The translations under genes were made by a program, and so were the position numbers. 64,000 bases of DNA from Ceratothoa steindachneri (Eukaryota; Arthropoda; Malacostraca; Isopoda; Cymothoidae), in contig OZ018323.1 in the NCBI GenBank assembly GCA_963969495.1, positions 72,822,920 through 72,886,919 of the forward strand, written 5' to 3'. Of this stretch, positions 1-11,164 are shown piece after piece. Below the pieces are notes generated by a model that was not told the origin of the DNA, did no database searches, and saw nothing but the letters and a program-made list of their open reading frames with translations. The first letter of the stretch is position 1. Every line of letters begins with the position of its first letter.

Positions 1-2214
1 AATTAAAATTTAAAAGTCATGGTTAAATTTTTATAAATTTTCTGAACTTCGCCAATTATAATAATTTTAAAAGGGAACCCTAAACTAAATTTTCCTCTTT
101 CAAAATATCATGTTGCTAAAATATATGTATAAAAGTAAATATATAAAAAGAAATTTTAGGAACTTCACCATTTGTAATTACTTGGGTTTTAAAAGATTCA
201 CAAAATTTCGATACTTATACTTATTTCTGAACTTCATCATTTTGTTTTTTAAAATTCTAAAAAAATTATTTGTAATAACTTTGATAAAAAATGCCTAAGT
301 CATAACCAAACTAAGATGAAATTATTATTCAAATAATCAAAAAATCCCCTTCGTAAATTATAGAGTTAATATGATGATGAAGATGATGATGATGATAAAC
401 TCTCGAAAAATTCTAAATATTTTTTTAAAGATCGTGTTTCTTTTTCACAGTCTTTTATCTTCATTTATTATTGTTTTATTTGTGAATTCATCTTCAAACC
501 CATGTTACATGAGTCCATTTATTGTGGTCTTATAGTTGATTCAGCGTTTATTAGAAATATTTTCCACTAGGATAATTATTATTACTATATATATTTCCCA
601 AGCTAATTGCATTTTAGTGCTGGTGATTGTCTGGATGCTATTATTTTTCTAATTACTTTGCATGTTGCTAATAGAATGACACTCATTTAGCCCCGTTGCG
701 GCGAGCTGAATGTAGATACAGATAGAACATGCATAACCCACTTTCAAAGGCCCATGACCTTTGCCGTAGTAACATACGTTACTACGTGAAAAACATATGT
801 ACAATTACTTTCCTTCTCTCTATGTCTCTACACAGGACCTAGTGCAAATATCACTTATGTTGTTCCTTTCACTGGCATGATACCACCTGCTTTTCTGCGA
901 TTGTTACTTTCTACAATTGACCTCCATCGGTAAACCTTACACAAATCGTCACTCTATTTTAAATCAATCTTACTTTCTCGTAGATATATATAGCTATTCT
1001 GTACGTAACCATTCCATTTATGAAGGACATTTTACATAAATTTCTCATGGGCTTTTTCAGTCGGATTATCTTTCTGACGCTATATTTTTTATAGTGCTAA
1101 ATTGAATATAGTACCTGATAAGCCACGCTCTAAGAATTTTATGATCAATATACCAGTTTAACTCCCCAAAATACGCTGAAAAATTCATAAAAGTACAAAA
1201 TTAACAATACTAATAGGTCGAAATTTACACTTCAGAACTAAATTAAATAAGCTTACATTAAACTATACCTAGTAAAATGTTTTGACGATGGGATAGATAC
1301 ATTACGTCCTCCTTGCTATAAAGAATTTAAAAAAGATGGATCGATTTGAATTCCTGGCATCTAAAAGTTAGCAGAGGGGGAGAGTTTAGATCGCCTAGGT
1401 AGAACAATATGAATCAACACCAAAATTGGAAGAGAATTATTACTATACTATTGACCATAAGCATATTACTTCCAATTTTTATTATATTTATTCTAATAAG
1501 TAAAGCAGGAAACTAAAATTCAATTATGAATTATTAATTATTGACCTCACTAAATTGAAATTAATTGTCACCCAAAAATTAACAGTTACATATTATATTT
1601 ACATAAAAGTTTGATAAATTTTGCTTAAGAAACACACTAGAGAGACATTTTGTGCTCTTGAAGAAATTAAAGGCAAAGAAATCAAAGCTAATTTTAGAGC
1701 TAGATTTTGTTGGTTTACTTTAGATTCATATCAATTTTCGTGATAGAGCTTCATTAAGTCTAGAAAAAGTTCCAAGCATTTAATTTTCTTATAAATAAAT
1801 TTTCGCGAGAAGCTATACTTTTAAATTAATTTAAACTCTAACTCGCAATTTAGGCTGAAGAATTTAGAACATTTGTTTCTTTCTATCGCTCCATATATAT
1901 CTATATTAATCCTCTCTTTTCTGCTGTAACACTCTTAAACTAATGAATGAACGCCATACATTCGACCAGTGGTCTTTGAAGAAGGAGATTAATTATAGAA
2001 TTAGGACACTAATGATTCAACTGTCAGCTTCAGTTGTTCTCCTCTGTTTGAAACAATTCTCCAACCAAACAAACTTTTTATTATTAATGGTAAAATTCTA
2101 AAAAGAAGAAAATAAAAAAATTAGTTAAAGAAAACAGTAATTGTTATACTTAAAAACGTAAATATATATTATAGATAGATAAATAGATAGCTAGATATAT
2201 ATACATAGATAAAT

Positions 2215-2277
<63 letters not shown>

Positions 2278-3527
2278 AAATAGAATAGATTTTATATTTA
2301 TTATGGTATTTAAGGACAAAATTTAAAAGTAATTCTTATTAGAGTCGAAAGCATAGTATTAAACTCCATGAAGTTTATTTCGCGCTAATACAAGTAAAAT
2401 AAATGTTTGAATTGTGTCACCAGATGTATTATACACATATTTCTCCATTAGATAGGACACTATGTGTTGAAATATTCACTGCTGAGTATATTTCTTGCCC
2501 ATATATATATGATCTTTAAAAAATCTTCTATCTTATCTATTATGTCGAGTAATATTATCATTATTTATTTATTAATTAGAATTAATAGCATGAAGTTTAG
2601 CTTTTCCCTAATATCATTATTTTGCTAGTTTTGGCGACTTATAAATGAATGATATTATGAAGATAGAAATCTTTGACTTAAATTATTTAATTCATTGCAT
2701 GAAAGAAAATTCTAATCTTAATCGAATCCTTCTTTCATCATTAAGTCTTGAATTGGAAATAATACAAATAATATATCTCAGTAAAGTTTAAATACTAATG
2801 CAGGATAATTTTTACTGTAGAAATGTTACCAGCACCGTAAAATGAATAAACGACCTCTTATGGATCTTGGCTGCAGGGAATTTAAATTGATATCTGATCC
2901 CTTACATTAAAAATATATCTTTATTACATTTAAGTACTTTCAGTAGGTCTTTTTTTTCATAAATATTACCAGTAACTTAAATAAGTAAGCGATCTAAAGA
3001 TTCGGCTGGGTAGAAGTCATGTACATTGATATTTGATTATTTAGTTAATGCTGAGAAACTGTCATCAATAAGAAAGAAAACACGATATATGGAATTTTAG
3101 ACCACTTTTTATAAAAGATGATGAAATTTCAGAAAATTTGAGGTATGGATTCCCTTTCTCCAACATGGCTGCAAAGTTATTGTAATAACATGCAGATAAT
3201 TTGAGACGAGAAACGAAAGAATCTTTCATTGCCTAAATTTTCGTCCCAGTTGTAAATATTGGCTGTCGAGATTTTTACTGACTTATCTGTTTTGATACTT
3301 ATTAATTTCGAGATCAAGAGGAGATTCATTGGAAAGTTCTTGACACTAGCTAAGCAAAGATGAATCTTCCAGTGATTGAAATATTAGAGCTACAAATCAC
3401 GAATATAATATCTATCTCTTTCTGCGACCCTCCAGTTTCTCGTAATTTACCATTTTTATTATGTTAACTCATTATGGGCCAAAATAATATAGCTAAAACT
3501 TTGGTGATATAAGATATTTCTTATGTG
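1..3527. other. AT-rich region without recognisable genes
   Basis: No open frame here is longer than about 60 codons and none gives a recognisable protein. The region holds a short ATG/GAT trinucleotide run near 369-396 and a TA-rich microsatellite (listed separately). I see no transposon termini or RNA genes. Confidence 0.6.
2161..2274. repeat. TA/GATA-rich microsatellite
   Basis: Tracts of ATAG/GATA units grade into an almost pure (TA)n run of about 50 bases. This is simple-sequence DNA with no coding content. Confidence 0.9.
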
Positions 3528-3533
3528 TTAAAT

Positions 3534-5500
3534 CCCCTAGAATGATCAACATGAATGTCCCATTTTGGGGACATTGACCACAATTCATAATATTTGCTTA
3601 AAGGAAACAGAAATTAAATACTACTGCATTCGTTTTTTTTTTATTACCATGAACACAATACATATTTTCAGTTACAAATATATTGTCCTTTCTTATTTCA
3701 CCTATTAGAATTAAGCAAGTAACTTTCTTTTTATAAAAATTACCCCTGACAACACCTACGGCTGCAAGATATAGATAAACAGAAAGTTTTGGTTTATATT
3801 TTATTTTATTTTATTTTATAGGGAAATTTTCAAAGCATGCATCATGAAGTGGAACATCACACAGAATGCATATTCTGTTAGATTCCTTTCCACACAGTGC
3901 ACAACGTCGTTAGGTCTGTATTGGTTTTACAAGGTGATTTACATTATTAAACCTGATATCTTCACATACTCGTCCTCCTTGCAAAATTCTACTTCTTAAA
4001 AGGCCAGGGCGTTCGTAATTTGATGGAGACAGCTTCGAATCATAGGCTAACACAACCTTTTAACTTGTTTTTAGCAATGAAGAATTTCGCTTTCATTTAC
4101 TAGTTTATATATTTTTCACCAGTTCACAACAGCGATATCAAACAATTGTGTAAATATCGGGTACTATCATTTCTTTCCGTTGATTTTAACTCTGTAGAGG
4201 TAAACTTGCTTATCTAACATATCAACTCCACCCATTGATTGATTGTATTCAGATACAACTTTTGGGCTTCGTACTGAAATGCCTTTTTTGAGCTTTGGCA
4301 AATAGCGGATTGCAGCACCAGTTGGGTGTACTGTAGCAACAGAAACAGGTTTACTATCAAGCCAATTCGTGATCAAAATTTTGTTATTACTATCAAATCT
4401 ATAATCTATAAGCCCTATTTCGGTAGTGTTTTTCATGACATTTGATGTTATAAGGAACGACCTTTTGTACGATTTTCACGAATCGTACCAGTTGGTTTCA
4501 GAGCTCTGTTCCCAAGATCTTTCAAGCCTTCTACGCTTGTAAAGAAATTTTCAGATTCTCTATCACACTTAGCCCAAGAGGTTAATTGTTTGTATCGTTA
4601 TTTTTAGCAAGATAAGGCGAAAAATTGTATAAATGACCACTCGAACTACATAAACACCAAACCTTATATACAAATTTTACCAGTTTGGCTTTCATATACT
4701 TCTTTGCAGAGTGCAATCCATAATACCTGATAATCATTTCATCAGGTAACAGATAAGAATCAAAGATACCAAATTTTTGGAAATTTGTTATTAGGACATC
4801 TAGGTATGGCCTCGATTTATACAATCTGTCAGTTTTATCAATCAGAGCATTATTATTGAAATGAAGGTACTTTTTTATTTCTTTGAGCATTAGAAATAAA
4901 AGGTACACTTATATCCGGAAATTATTCCTAGTACATATTTTGCTGAGGAAGTCTGTAGTATTCACTAAACATAGGAATTCCTAAAAATATTTTAAGCTCA
5001 TTCATGTCAAGAGTAAATTTATAATGTGTTTTAGCAAATCTTCTGTTAAAAATTCTTTAAAAATATCAACAACACTATTACCTGGCGAGCCTACTAGCTT
5101 ATGGAGTTTGTTTTGAGCTGAAGCATTCATCCGATCGTTGAAGACTGGTCTAAATTTTATTCACTCAGGAATTAAATCTGGGTAATCTTTTCTGCGTTTT
5201 GTGGCGTTTGATATTGATGGTTCTGCAGTTTCTTCTTGTGGTTGTTTCCTTGAATAATTAGTTCTAGTTGCCTTGCCACTTCTTGATGAATACTTTCTTC
5301 TGAAATTTCGTCCTTGTTGATAACTTCTTCTTCTGTCATTTTATCTAAATAAGGTGAGATAATTTCCACTTCAACGTTTTCTATAGAGTCTCCTAAATCA
5401 CTAAGTTCTTTCAGCGTTCTTTCGACATTAGTAGCTGACAACAAAGAAAAACGGTAAAATATAATATATATATACATATATATACACATTTCACGATATA
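3534..5500 (-). mobile_element. piggyBac-like DNA transposon remnant
   Basis: A minus-strand piggyBac transposase relic occupies 3826-5461. At its 3' side a terminus resembling piggyBac inverted repeats starts with CCCTAGAATGATC (3535 on). A TTAA sits at 3528-3531, two bases outside it. piggyBac elements insert at TTAA and many begin CCCTAG, so this end fits. I could not find the matching inverted terminus on the right, so the 5' boundary is approximate and that end may be truncated or too diverged. Confidence 0.65.
3826..5461 (-). pseudogene. piggyBac transposase pseudogene (PGBD-like)
   Basis: Read 5' to 3' on the minus strand. An acidic N-terminal stretch lies at 5172-5461. At about 4920-5160 comes a segment with LDMNELKIFLGIPMFSEYYR, the usual piggyBac N-terminal core. 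At 4582-4908 is DEMIIRYYGLHSAKKYMKAK followed by VWCLCSSSG, the region around a catalytic aspartate in DDE_Tnp_1_7 proteins. At 4167-4436 is YNQSMGGVDMLDKQ, another family hallmark. Finally, at about 3826-3909, a cysteine-rich tail (RRCALCGKES...CILCD...HDAC) matches the C-terminal zinc-binding domain. Domain order is correct, but stops and frameshifts separate every block, so it cannot encode active transposase. The hallmarks resemble the PGBD2/3 type; subfamily is inferred. Confidence 0.85.
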
Positions 5501-6227
5501 TATTATGAATCTCATATTACCCTCTGAATTCATCAGTTTGGCATTTTGCATAAATATGAAGACAGTGACTTTATTTTTTTAAAAATAAACTATCACATGA
5601 AGATGGGAATCAAAGCCATAGGGTGGGACGACTCATCCTGAGACCCACGTCCGTAACCTCAACAAGGTATCAACTAGGTGTATTTTCATGCAAATTGGCC
5701 ATTGTTCCAAAATTAGTACTTAGAAAGAAAATATATTTATTACTTACAGGAATTTTATAACGACGCACTTATCGTGTTAGTGCATTCCGTATTTATTACT
5801 GTTTTAGAATACTTCTTTATATCACCCCACACCTTACACCACTTTTATGTAGCAGGATGCCCCCTTTTTGATCACTCCACACTGGTCACCATTTTTTTCG
5901 TGGTACACCTTGTGGAACGTGAAATACTTTTTTAATGAAGTAGGCTTTGTTCTAAGAGTTCTAATTTTGTTGTTTTTAAAGAAGAGCCGTTTTAAACACG
6001 TAAGAGCTAGAGAAACGTGCAAGAATTCCCTAAATAAACTTATATTTTAAATTTAACAAGTTTACTACACAAAAACTAAACATTAACTACAGAAATACTC
6101 CAAATATTAAAATACACAATAATTACTTTAATTAACTTGACCCTCTAAAATCGGCTAAATTCGATACGTACTTCAATATACATGAAATAGGCCAATTTTT
6201 CCTACTGGAGTTTAAATACCTCAGGAA
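5501..6227. other. Intergenic, no recognised gene
   Basis: An open frame of about 62 codons on each strand overlaps at 5834-6050, but neither translation matches a family I know. An imperfect GC-richer dyad lies near 5621-5650. It may include the 5' part of the preceding piggyBac. Confidence 0.5.
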
Positions 6228-7506
6228 TGTTATTGGCTCCAAGACGCGTGCCGACCAGCCAGATAGAGGTGGTCGAGATCACGAGGCACCTTGGCGAGGG
6301 TAGCAGATGGGAATCAACATGGTATTTAATGGGGGGTCTTCAAGGACGAGAACAATCACGGTGCTTTAAGCGGCACCAAGTTAGGCCAGGCCTCTCTGGC
6401 AAGAGTAAGTCGAACTTGGTGCTTAAACCAAGTTAACTTAGAGTTTGGTGTGACCACCGGGTAACGAGCTCGAGGGGGAGCTTTTCTCCTTCGTTACTTA
6501 ATTTCTAATAGGTGAGGACTGTACTCGGAGGGGGGGGGGTCTTCTTTAAGGGCGAGGATCAAGGAGGAGGGTTTCTCTCACGAGAATGAGTTGAACTTGA
6601 ATAAGTTAACTTAAAGGTCGGTTTGGTAACCAGGAACTAGCTCTAGGATGAGCTTCTTCTTAGTTCCAGTTTTCCTCAATGGCGAGGATAACGGAGGGGC
6701 TTTCTCTGACGAGAATAAGTTGAACTTGGTTTGTCAACCAAGTTAACTTATAAGTTTGGTGTGACCACCGGCTAACGGGCTCGAGGCGGAGCCTATTCCC
6801 TCTTCGCTTCTTAATTCCTCAAGGACGAGGAATATCCCTGAGGATTACGATGCAACAGTAAATGAGGAGTCACTCTGACGAGAGTAAGTTGAACTTGACC
6901 AAGTTAACTTTACGTTCGGTTTGATAACCAGGGACTAGCTCGAGGATGATCGGCTTCTTAGCTCTTTAAGTAGCCCTGCCTCTCTTGCAGGGGACTTCGT
7001 AGTCTGGTGACACAAGTAATCTACCTGTCCAGTCTCGGTAGCCTGGTCTTAATCCGGAAACTTCGTAGCCTGACGTATTCTACCTCGATTTTCCTAAGTT
7101 TTCCTTATTTATACCTCATCACCCCACTAGGGGAGGTATAGGAGGGGAGGGGGGGCTTGTAGACGGGCATAGGAGGGTTTTTATTCAAACAGTTTTTCTC
7201 ATCATGTATTACTTCGGCTCCTGTTAGCCTTCGAGCTTGAGAGAAACGGGTCTCCAATTTCTTATTTGAAGTGAAATTCAATATACTCTTGTAAGGAAGA
7301 TCTTGCAGTTTACAACCTTTCGGCTTTTCATAGCGACGAGTGGCGAGGCGCTGTGGTTACGAGTTTGACCCGCGTTGCCTGGCTGGATGTTTTTGCGGTT
7401 ACCATCTCAGGTCTCCATTGAGAGAGAACGGGAGGGTGACGATTCCCCTACAATTACTTCTCATGATCATTTTACACAAACAGCTCCTGATACGTACACT
7501 GTAACA
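6228..7506. mobile_element. Putative solo LTR / LTR-like GC-rich block
   Basis: This 1.28-kb block is clearly richer in G+C than its surroundings. It starts TGTTATTGG and ends CTGTAACA, giving short TGTTA/TAACA inverted ends as LTRs have. Inside are hairpin-bearing tandem units (6394-6985) and, on the minus strand, a TATAAATAAGG box near 7102-7115. The length is close to that of the gypsy LTR at 15938-17166, which also carries tandem hairpin units, but the primary sequence differs. I saw no exact target-site duplication, so the solo-LTR reading is an inference and the strand is undecided. Confidence 0.4.
6394..6985. repeat. Imperfect tandem repeats with hairpins (about 4 units of 130-180 bp)
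   Basis: Units begin near 6394, 6573, 6702 and 6872. Each has a CTCT..GAGA-like dyad followed by AAGTTGAACTTG, then CAAGTTAACTTA, a GGTTTGG or GTTTGGTGTGACC segment and AACTAGCTCGAGG or a similar string. AACTTGGT and ACCAAGTT form an inverted repeat inside units 1 and 3. Units 1 and 3 resemble each other more than 2 and 4, which suggests a higher-order dimer. Confidence 0.75.
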
Positions 7507-8010
7507 CAGAAGGTGCTCAGGTAAGTCACTGTGTTTTATAGGAAAATTTGCAACTTTAGCGCCACCTAAAGTTTGCAAATTGTAAACCCTGTTAATTTCT
7601 TTTCATGAGCTACTTAAATAAACTTGCTTGAAAGTAGAAAAACACTAATTATGATTGAAATTATTAATTTTATTTATACATAAGTTCCGTTCCATAAATG
7701 AGACATTGGATGTTAATGGGTTGAATAATCTGATGGTTGCGTCGGGATTGAATGCAAAAGGATTGGGCCGAAACTGAAAACTTTAAAATTTCTAAAATTA
7801 TTTTGATATAATTTGACTGGGGTGTTTCCAAGGTATTTGTCAGCCTAACCTATGAAATTTATGAAAGTATACTCAATATCTTTTTAGGTATATTGGTCTA
7901 ATTCCGTGGTAACTCTTACCTAACGCTTCCTATTTTTACTTTTTATTTAATATTTGTTGTTGTTACTATTTATATTATTTTTCACATACTACAGTGTTTT
8001 TTATTTACAG
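7507..8010. other. Intergenic, no recognised gene
   Basis: AT-rich DNA with no long open frame. A pyrimidine tract ending in ACAG at 8001-8010 looks like a splice acceptor just before the coding relic that follows, but this could be chance. Confidence 0.45.
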
Positions 8011-8014
8011 ACGA

Positions 8015-8500
8015 CAGAGCTGAGAATGCAAATATCCCCGACACAGTTTCTGTTATATATGTGGATCAGTTACATTGAGACACTTCAAGAGACAGTTGAA
8101 TATACATGTGAAGAAACTTTATGAGCTGAACCAATGCATATAAAACTAGGCCTAATGAAGAAATTTACCAAAGCACTGCAACATTACAAGCCTTGTTTCC
8201 AGTACCTCAAAGCGATTTTCCCTTATATAAGGGATGGCATGATTAAAGAAGATATATTCATAGGCCCTCAGATTCTCAGATGAAATATGTCACTTCCACT
8301 TCCTTTATTTTTATCTGTCCTTCTCCCCAGAGGATGAGCAGATGGGAGTACTGAACATAGGGAGAGGTTCCATTAAAATATAGCGTCAATGAAAAACAAG
8401 TATAAGGGAAAATGGAGTCCTGCTATGCTGGCTGAGTTCTGCTGGAACCTGTAGCGTGACACCACTGACACGTCTTATTAATGAAGAAGTAAATACTACA
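8015..8500 (+). pseudogene. Internally deleted relic of an unclassified multi-copy protein family
   Basis: Three coding fragments lie in the order of the full-length protein. The N-terminal one (about 8024-8145) reads FCYICGSVTLRHFKRQL, with a CxxC zinc-ribbon-like start. The middle one (8157-8282) reads FQYLKAIFPYIRDGMIKE and then DIFIGPQI. The C-terminal one (about 8367-8490) has ERFH, then NIASMKNKYKGKWSPAML and AEFCWNL, then RDTTDTSY. From memory this order and wording match a repetitive 'uncharacterized protein' family in arthropod gene sets. Most of the middle is missing and several codons are stops. A second relic of the same family, covering a different portion, lies at 62901-64000. 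Function is unknown; its repetitiveness suggests a mobile-element origin. Confidence 0.65.
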
Positions 8501-8529
8501 ATGTAAGTTAATGCATTAAATAATGCTAA

Positions 8530-10950
8530 CAACCAGAGCAGCCTGTGGCGAGAGCGCACTACTCCTGGAGTTCGCAAACAACGCGTTCCTCACTCAATGG
8601 GTGAGAGAACCGACGAGAGGAGACAATATCCTCGAATTGGTCTTCACCTCTGAGGATGATATCGTTGAGAATCTCTCTGTAGGCGAAGAGCTCAGTGGCA
8701 GTAATCACCAGCTAGTTAGATTCAGCGTCAAGATCCCGAAGGTAAGGTCTGTTGCCAGTCAATCAAGGAAACTTGACTTGAGAAGAGCAGACTTTGCAAG
8801 CCTTCATGCTGGACTGACTGACGCGAGGCTAGAAGTGTGCGATGCTGTTGAAGACTCGTGAAATAGTTTCCTAAACCACATTCATGAGTCTTTAATCGCG
8901 TTTCATCCCTCTGAAATGCCCCCGTCGGTATTCTGTTCAACCAAAGTGGTTTAATCGAGAAATCGGCCAACTGCTTAGAGAAAAGAGAACTGTGTACCGG
9001 CAATCGAAGATCTAGGGTGAATTTAAGAATACGGGAGGCTAGCTAGGAGAGTCAAGTCCAGCATAAAGGCGGCTAAGCGGTCTGAGGAACTCCGAGTGGC
9101 GAGACTCTATAAAGAGAATCCCAAGGAGTTTTTTGGATATGTAAAGAGCCGTAAACCAATCCGTCGAACGATTGGCCCTTTGAGGAATGAAGAGAGGACA
9201 TTAAAGCATTCAGATGCAGAAAATGCTAACCTCCTCAACGACTACTTTTCTTCAGTGTTTACTGAAGAATGTGGTCCCATTCCCCAGCCAACGGATTTCT
9301 ACTCAAGGGAAAAGCTGGAGGATATGAACTTCACCGAAGGAGAAATCAAAAAGAAGATCACTGACCTAATGGCGAATAAGTTACCTGGCCCGGATGGGTT
9401 TCTACATAAAGTGTTGAAAGAAGTGCAAGATCAAGTGTCACGCCCCCTGAGCGCAATCTTCAACATGTCAATCCGGACCGAATGCGTTCTTAGAGACTTG
9501 CTTGAAGCAGAGCTGACTCCTATCATCAACAAAGGAGACCGTAGCCAACCGTCAAACTACCGACCTTTCAGTCTGACTTCGATAGTCGGTAAACTCATAA
9601 AAAGCATGATGGTAGAAAAATGACTTCGCATTTAGAGTGAAACCTGCTACTGAGGAGTTCCCAGCACGGCTCCTAAAGGCAACGGTCATGCCTGACGAAC
9701 TTTGTGGAATTCTTTCACTTCGTCTTCAGTGAGCACGATCGGGAAAAGGCGGTGGATGTGGTGTACTTAGACTTTCAGTAAGCCTTTGATAAGGTAACAC
9801 ACCGCAGCCTTCTCCGGAAAGTGCGAGCGCTGGGCATAGACGGAAAAGTAGCAGGCTGGTTAGAGAACTGGCTAAATGGCAGACGGCAACGGGTGGTGCT
9901 GAATAGACAGGTTTCTGAGTGGGTGCCCGTTACTAGCCGAGTGCCTCAAGGTTCTGTCCTGGGACACTACTATTCATCATCTACGTCAACGACATGGACG
10001 GTGACATGGTTGCCAAGATTTCCCAATTTGCTGACGATACCTAGCTTGGTATGAACGTTGCAAAGGATGGAAATACTGAAAGCCTGCAGGAAGATTTTGG
10101 GAAGATTGACGAGTGGTCTAAAACGTGGCAAATGCGTTTCAACGTAAACAAATGCAAAGTGATGCATATCAGCCACCGAAATCCTCAATCACCCTATATC
10201 CTTAAGTGCACTGCTCTTGAATCCACTGACACTGGGAAGGACTTGGATGTAACTATCACGAGTGACCTCAAGTTCTCGAAACAGTGTATTGAGGTGGAGA
10301 AGAAAGCCCAAAGGATGTTAGGGTATATAAAACGACAGTTTGGATACTGGAACAAGGAGATAGTACTGTGTCTGTACAATCCCCTCGTCCGATCGCACCT
10401 GGAGTATGCCGTACACTTTTGGAGTCCTTCATTCCGAAAAGACATCGCGAGATTGGAACGTGTGCAAGCCAGGGCAACCAAACTGATTCCCTCTATCAGA
10501 CATAAAAGTTATGAAGATAGATTAAGGAAATTAGATATGTTCTTGCTGGAGACCCGGAGACTACGCGGTCAGCTTTTTGAAGTATTTAAGATACTTCGAG
10601 GCTTCGACAGACTGGACTACGGGGATATTTTACAGCTCAGCGAGGGAAGAACAAGAAATCACGGCTTTGAACTTGAACTGAAGCGATACCACCGTGATCT
10701 GTGTGGGAAACTCTTCACTTACAGTATCTGCGGTAGTTGGAACGCACTTCCGACGTAAGTGGTCAATAGTGAATCTGTTGACCAGTTCAAGTTAAGACTA
10801 GATAAAGTCTTGCGAAATTGCCGTTAAGATCCTCGCGAGTGATCTGCGATGTTGCCAACAGACACCTTCGAACATTGCGCCAAAAGTACCCTCCTTGTAT
10901 GGGCTGTAAGGTATTCTAGGGCACTTATTTTCCTTGATTCATTATTTATT
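8530..10950 (+). mobile_element. CR1-like non-LTR retrotransposon (LINE), 5'-truncated
   Basis: The element begins inside the endonuclease domain and runs through reverse transcriptase to the C-terminal region and a short 3' UTR. 5' truncation is typical of target-primed reverse transcription. It starts within about 40 bases of the end of the preceding protein-family relic, so it probably inserted at or into that relic. The 3' end is approximate: sequence after 10905 (TTATTTATTCATGAATAAA) may be the tail. CR1/jockey-group assignment rests on RT and C-terminal wording. Confidence 0.75.
8541..10830 (+). pseudogene. LINE ORF2 pseudogene: endonuclease C-terminus + reverse transcriptase
   Basis: Endonuclease (APE type) C-terminus at 8541-8861 carries FLTQWVREPTRGDNILELVF and SNHQLVRF, where the family normally has SDH, so the aspartate is changed to asparagine. 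Reverse transcriptase begins near 9090. GPDG (about 9388) and SNYRPFSLTSIVGKL mark the fingers. Motif A is LDFQ, a stop, then AFDKV (9765-9800). Then follow VPQGSVLG (about 9940) and the catalytic FADDT (about 10028-10042), directly followed by a stop. The C-terminal region (10051-10758) has the thumb and tail, including SKQC, LVRSHLEYAV, LERVQARATK and LRGQLFEVFKIL. Stops at 8861, 9623 and 10043 and a frameshift near 9960 disable it. Confidence 0.8.
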
Positions 10951-11164
10951 CATGAATAAATTACAATGGACACATTTAATTTGACTTTGAGAGCGAAATA
11001 CATTTATGGTATCTTGGAAATTGGTATCAATTGCATAATTATTAAATCAACAATTTACATGAAAATATAACGTGATGGTAAAATTTTGTTAGTACATTCA
11101 AATTTAGTACACTCAACTTCATAATAAAATGCACATGAGATTTATGGGTTTTTTTAACACTGAA

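Noticed and set aside
5834..6050. Pair of overlapping ~60-codon frames
   Set aside because: Neither translation shows a known motif, and two antisense frames of this size are expected by chance.
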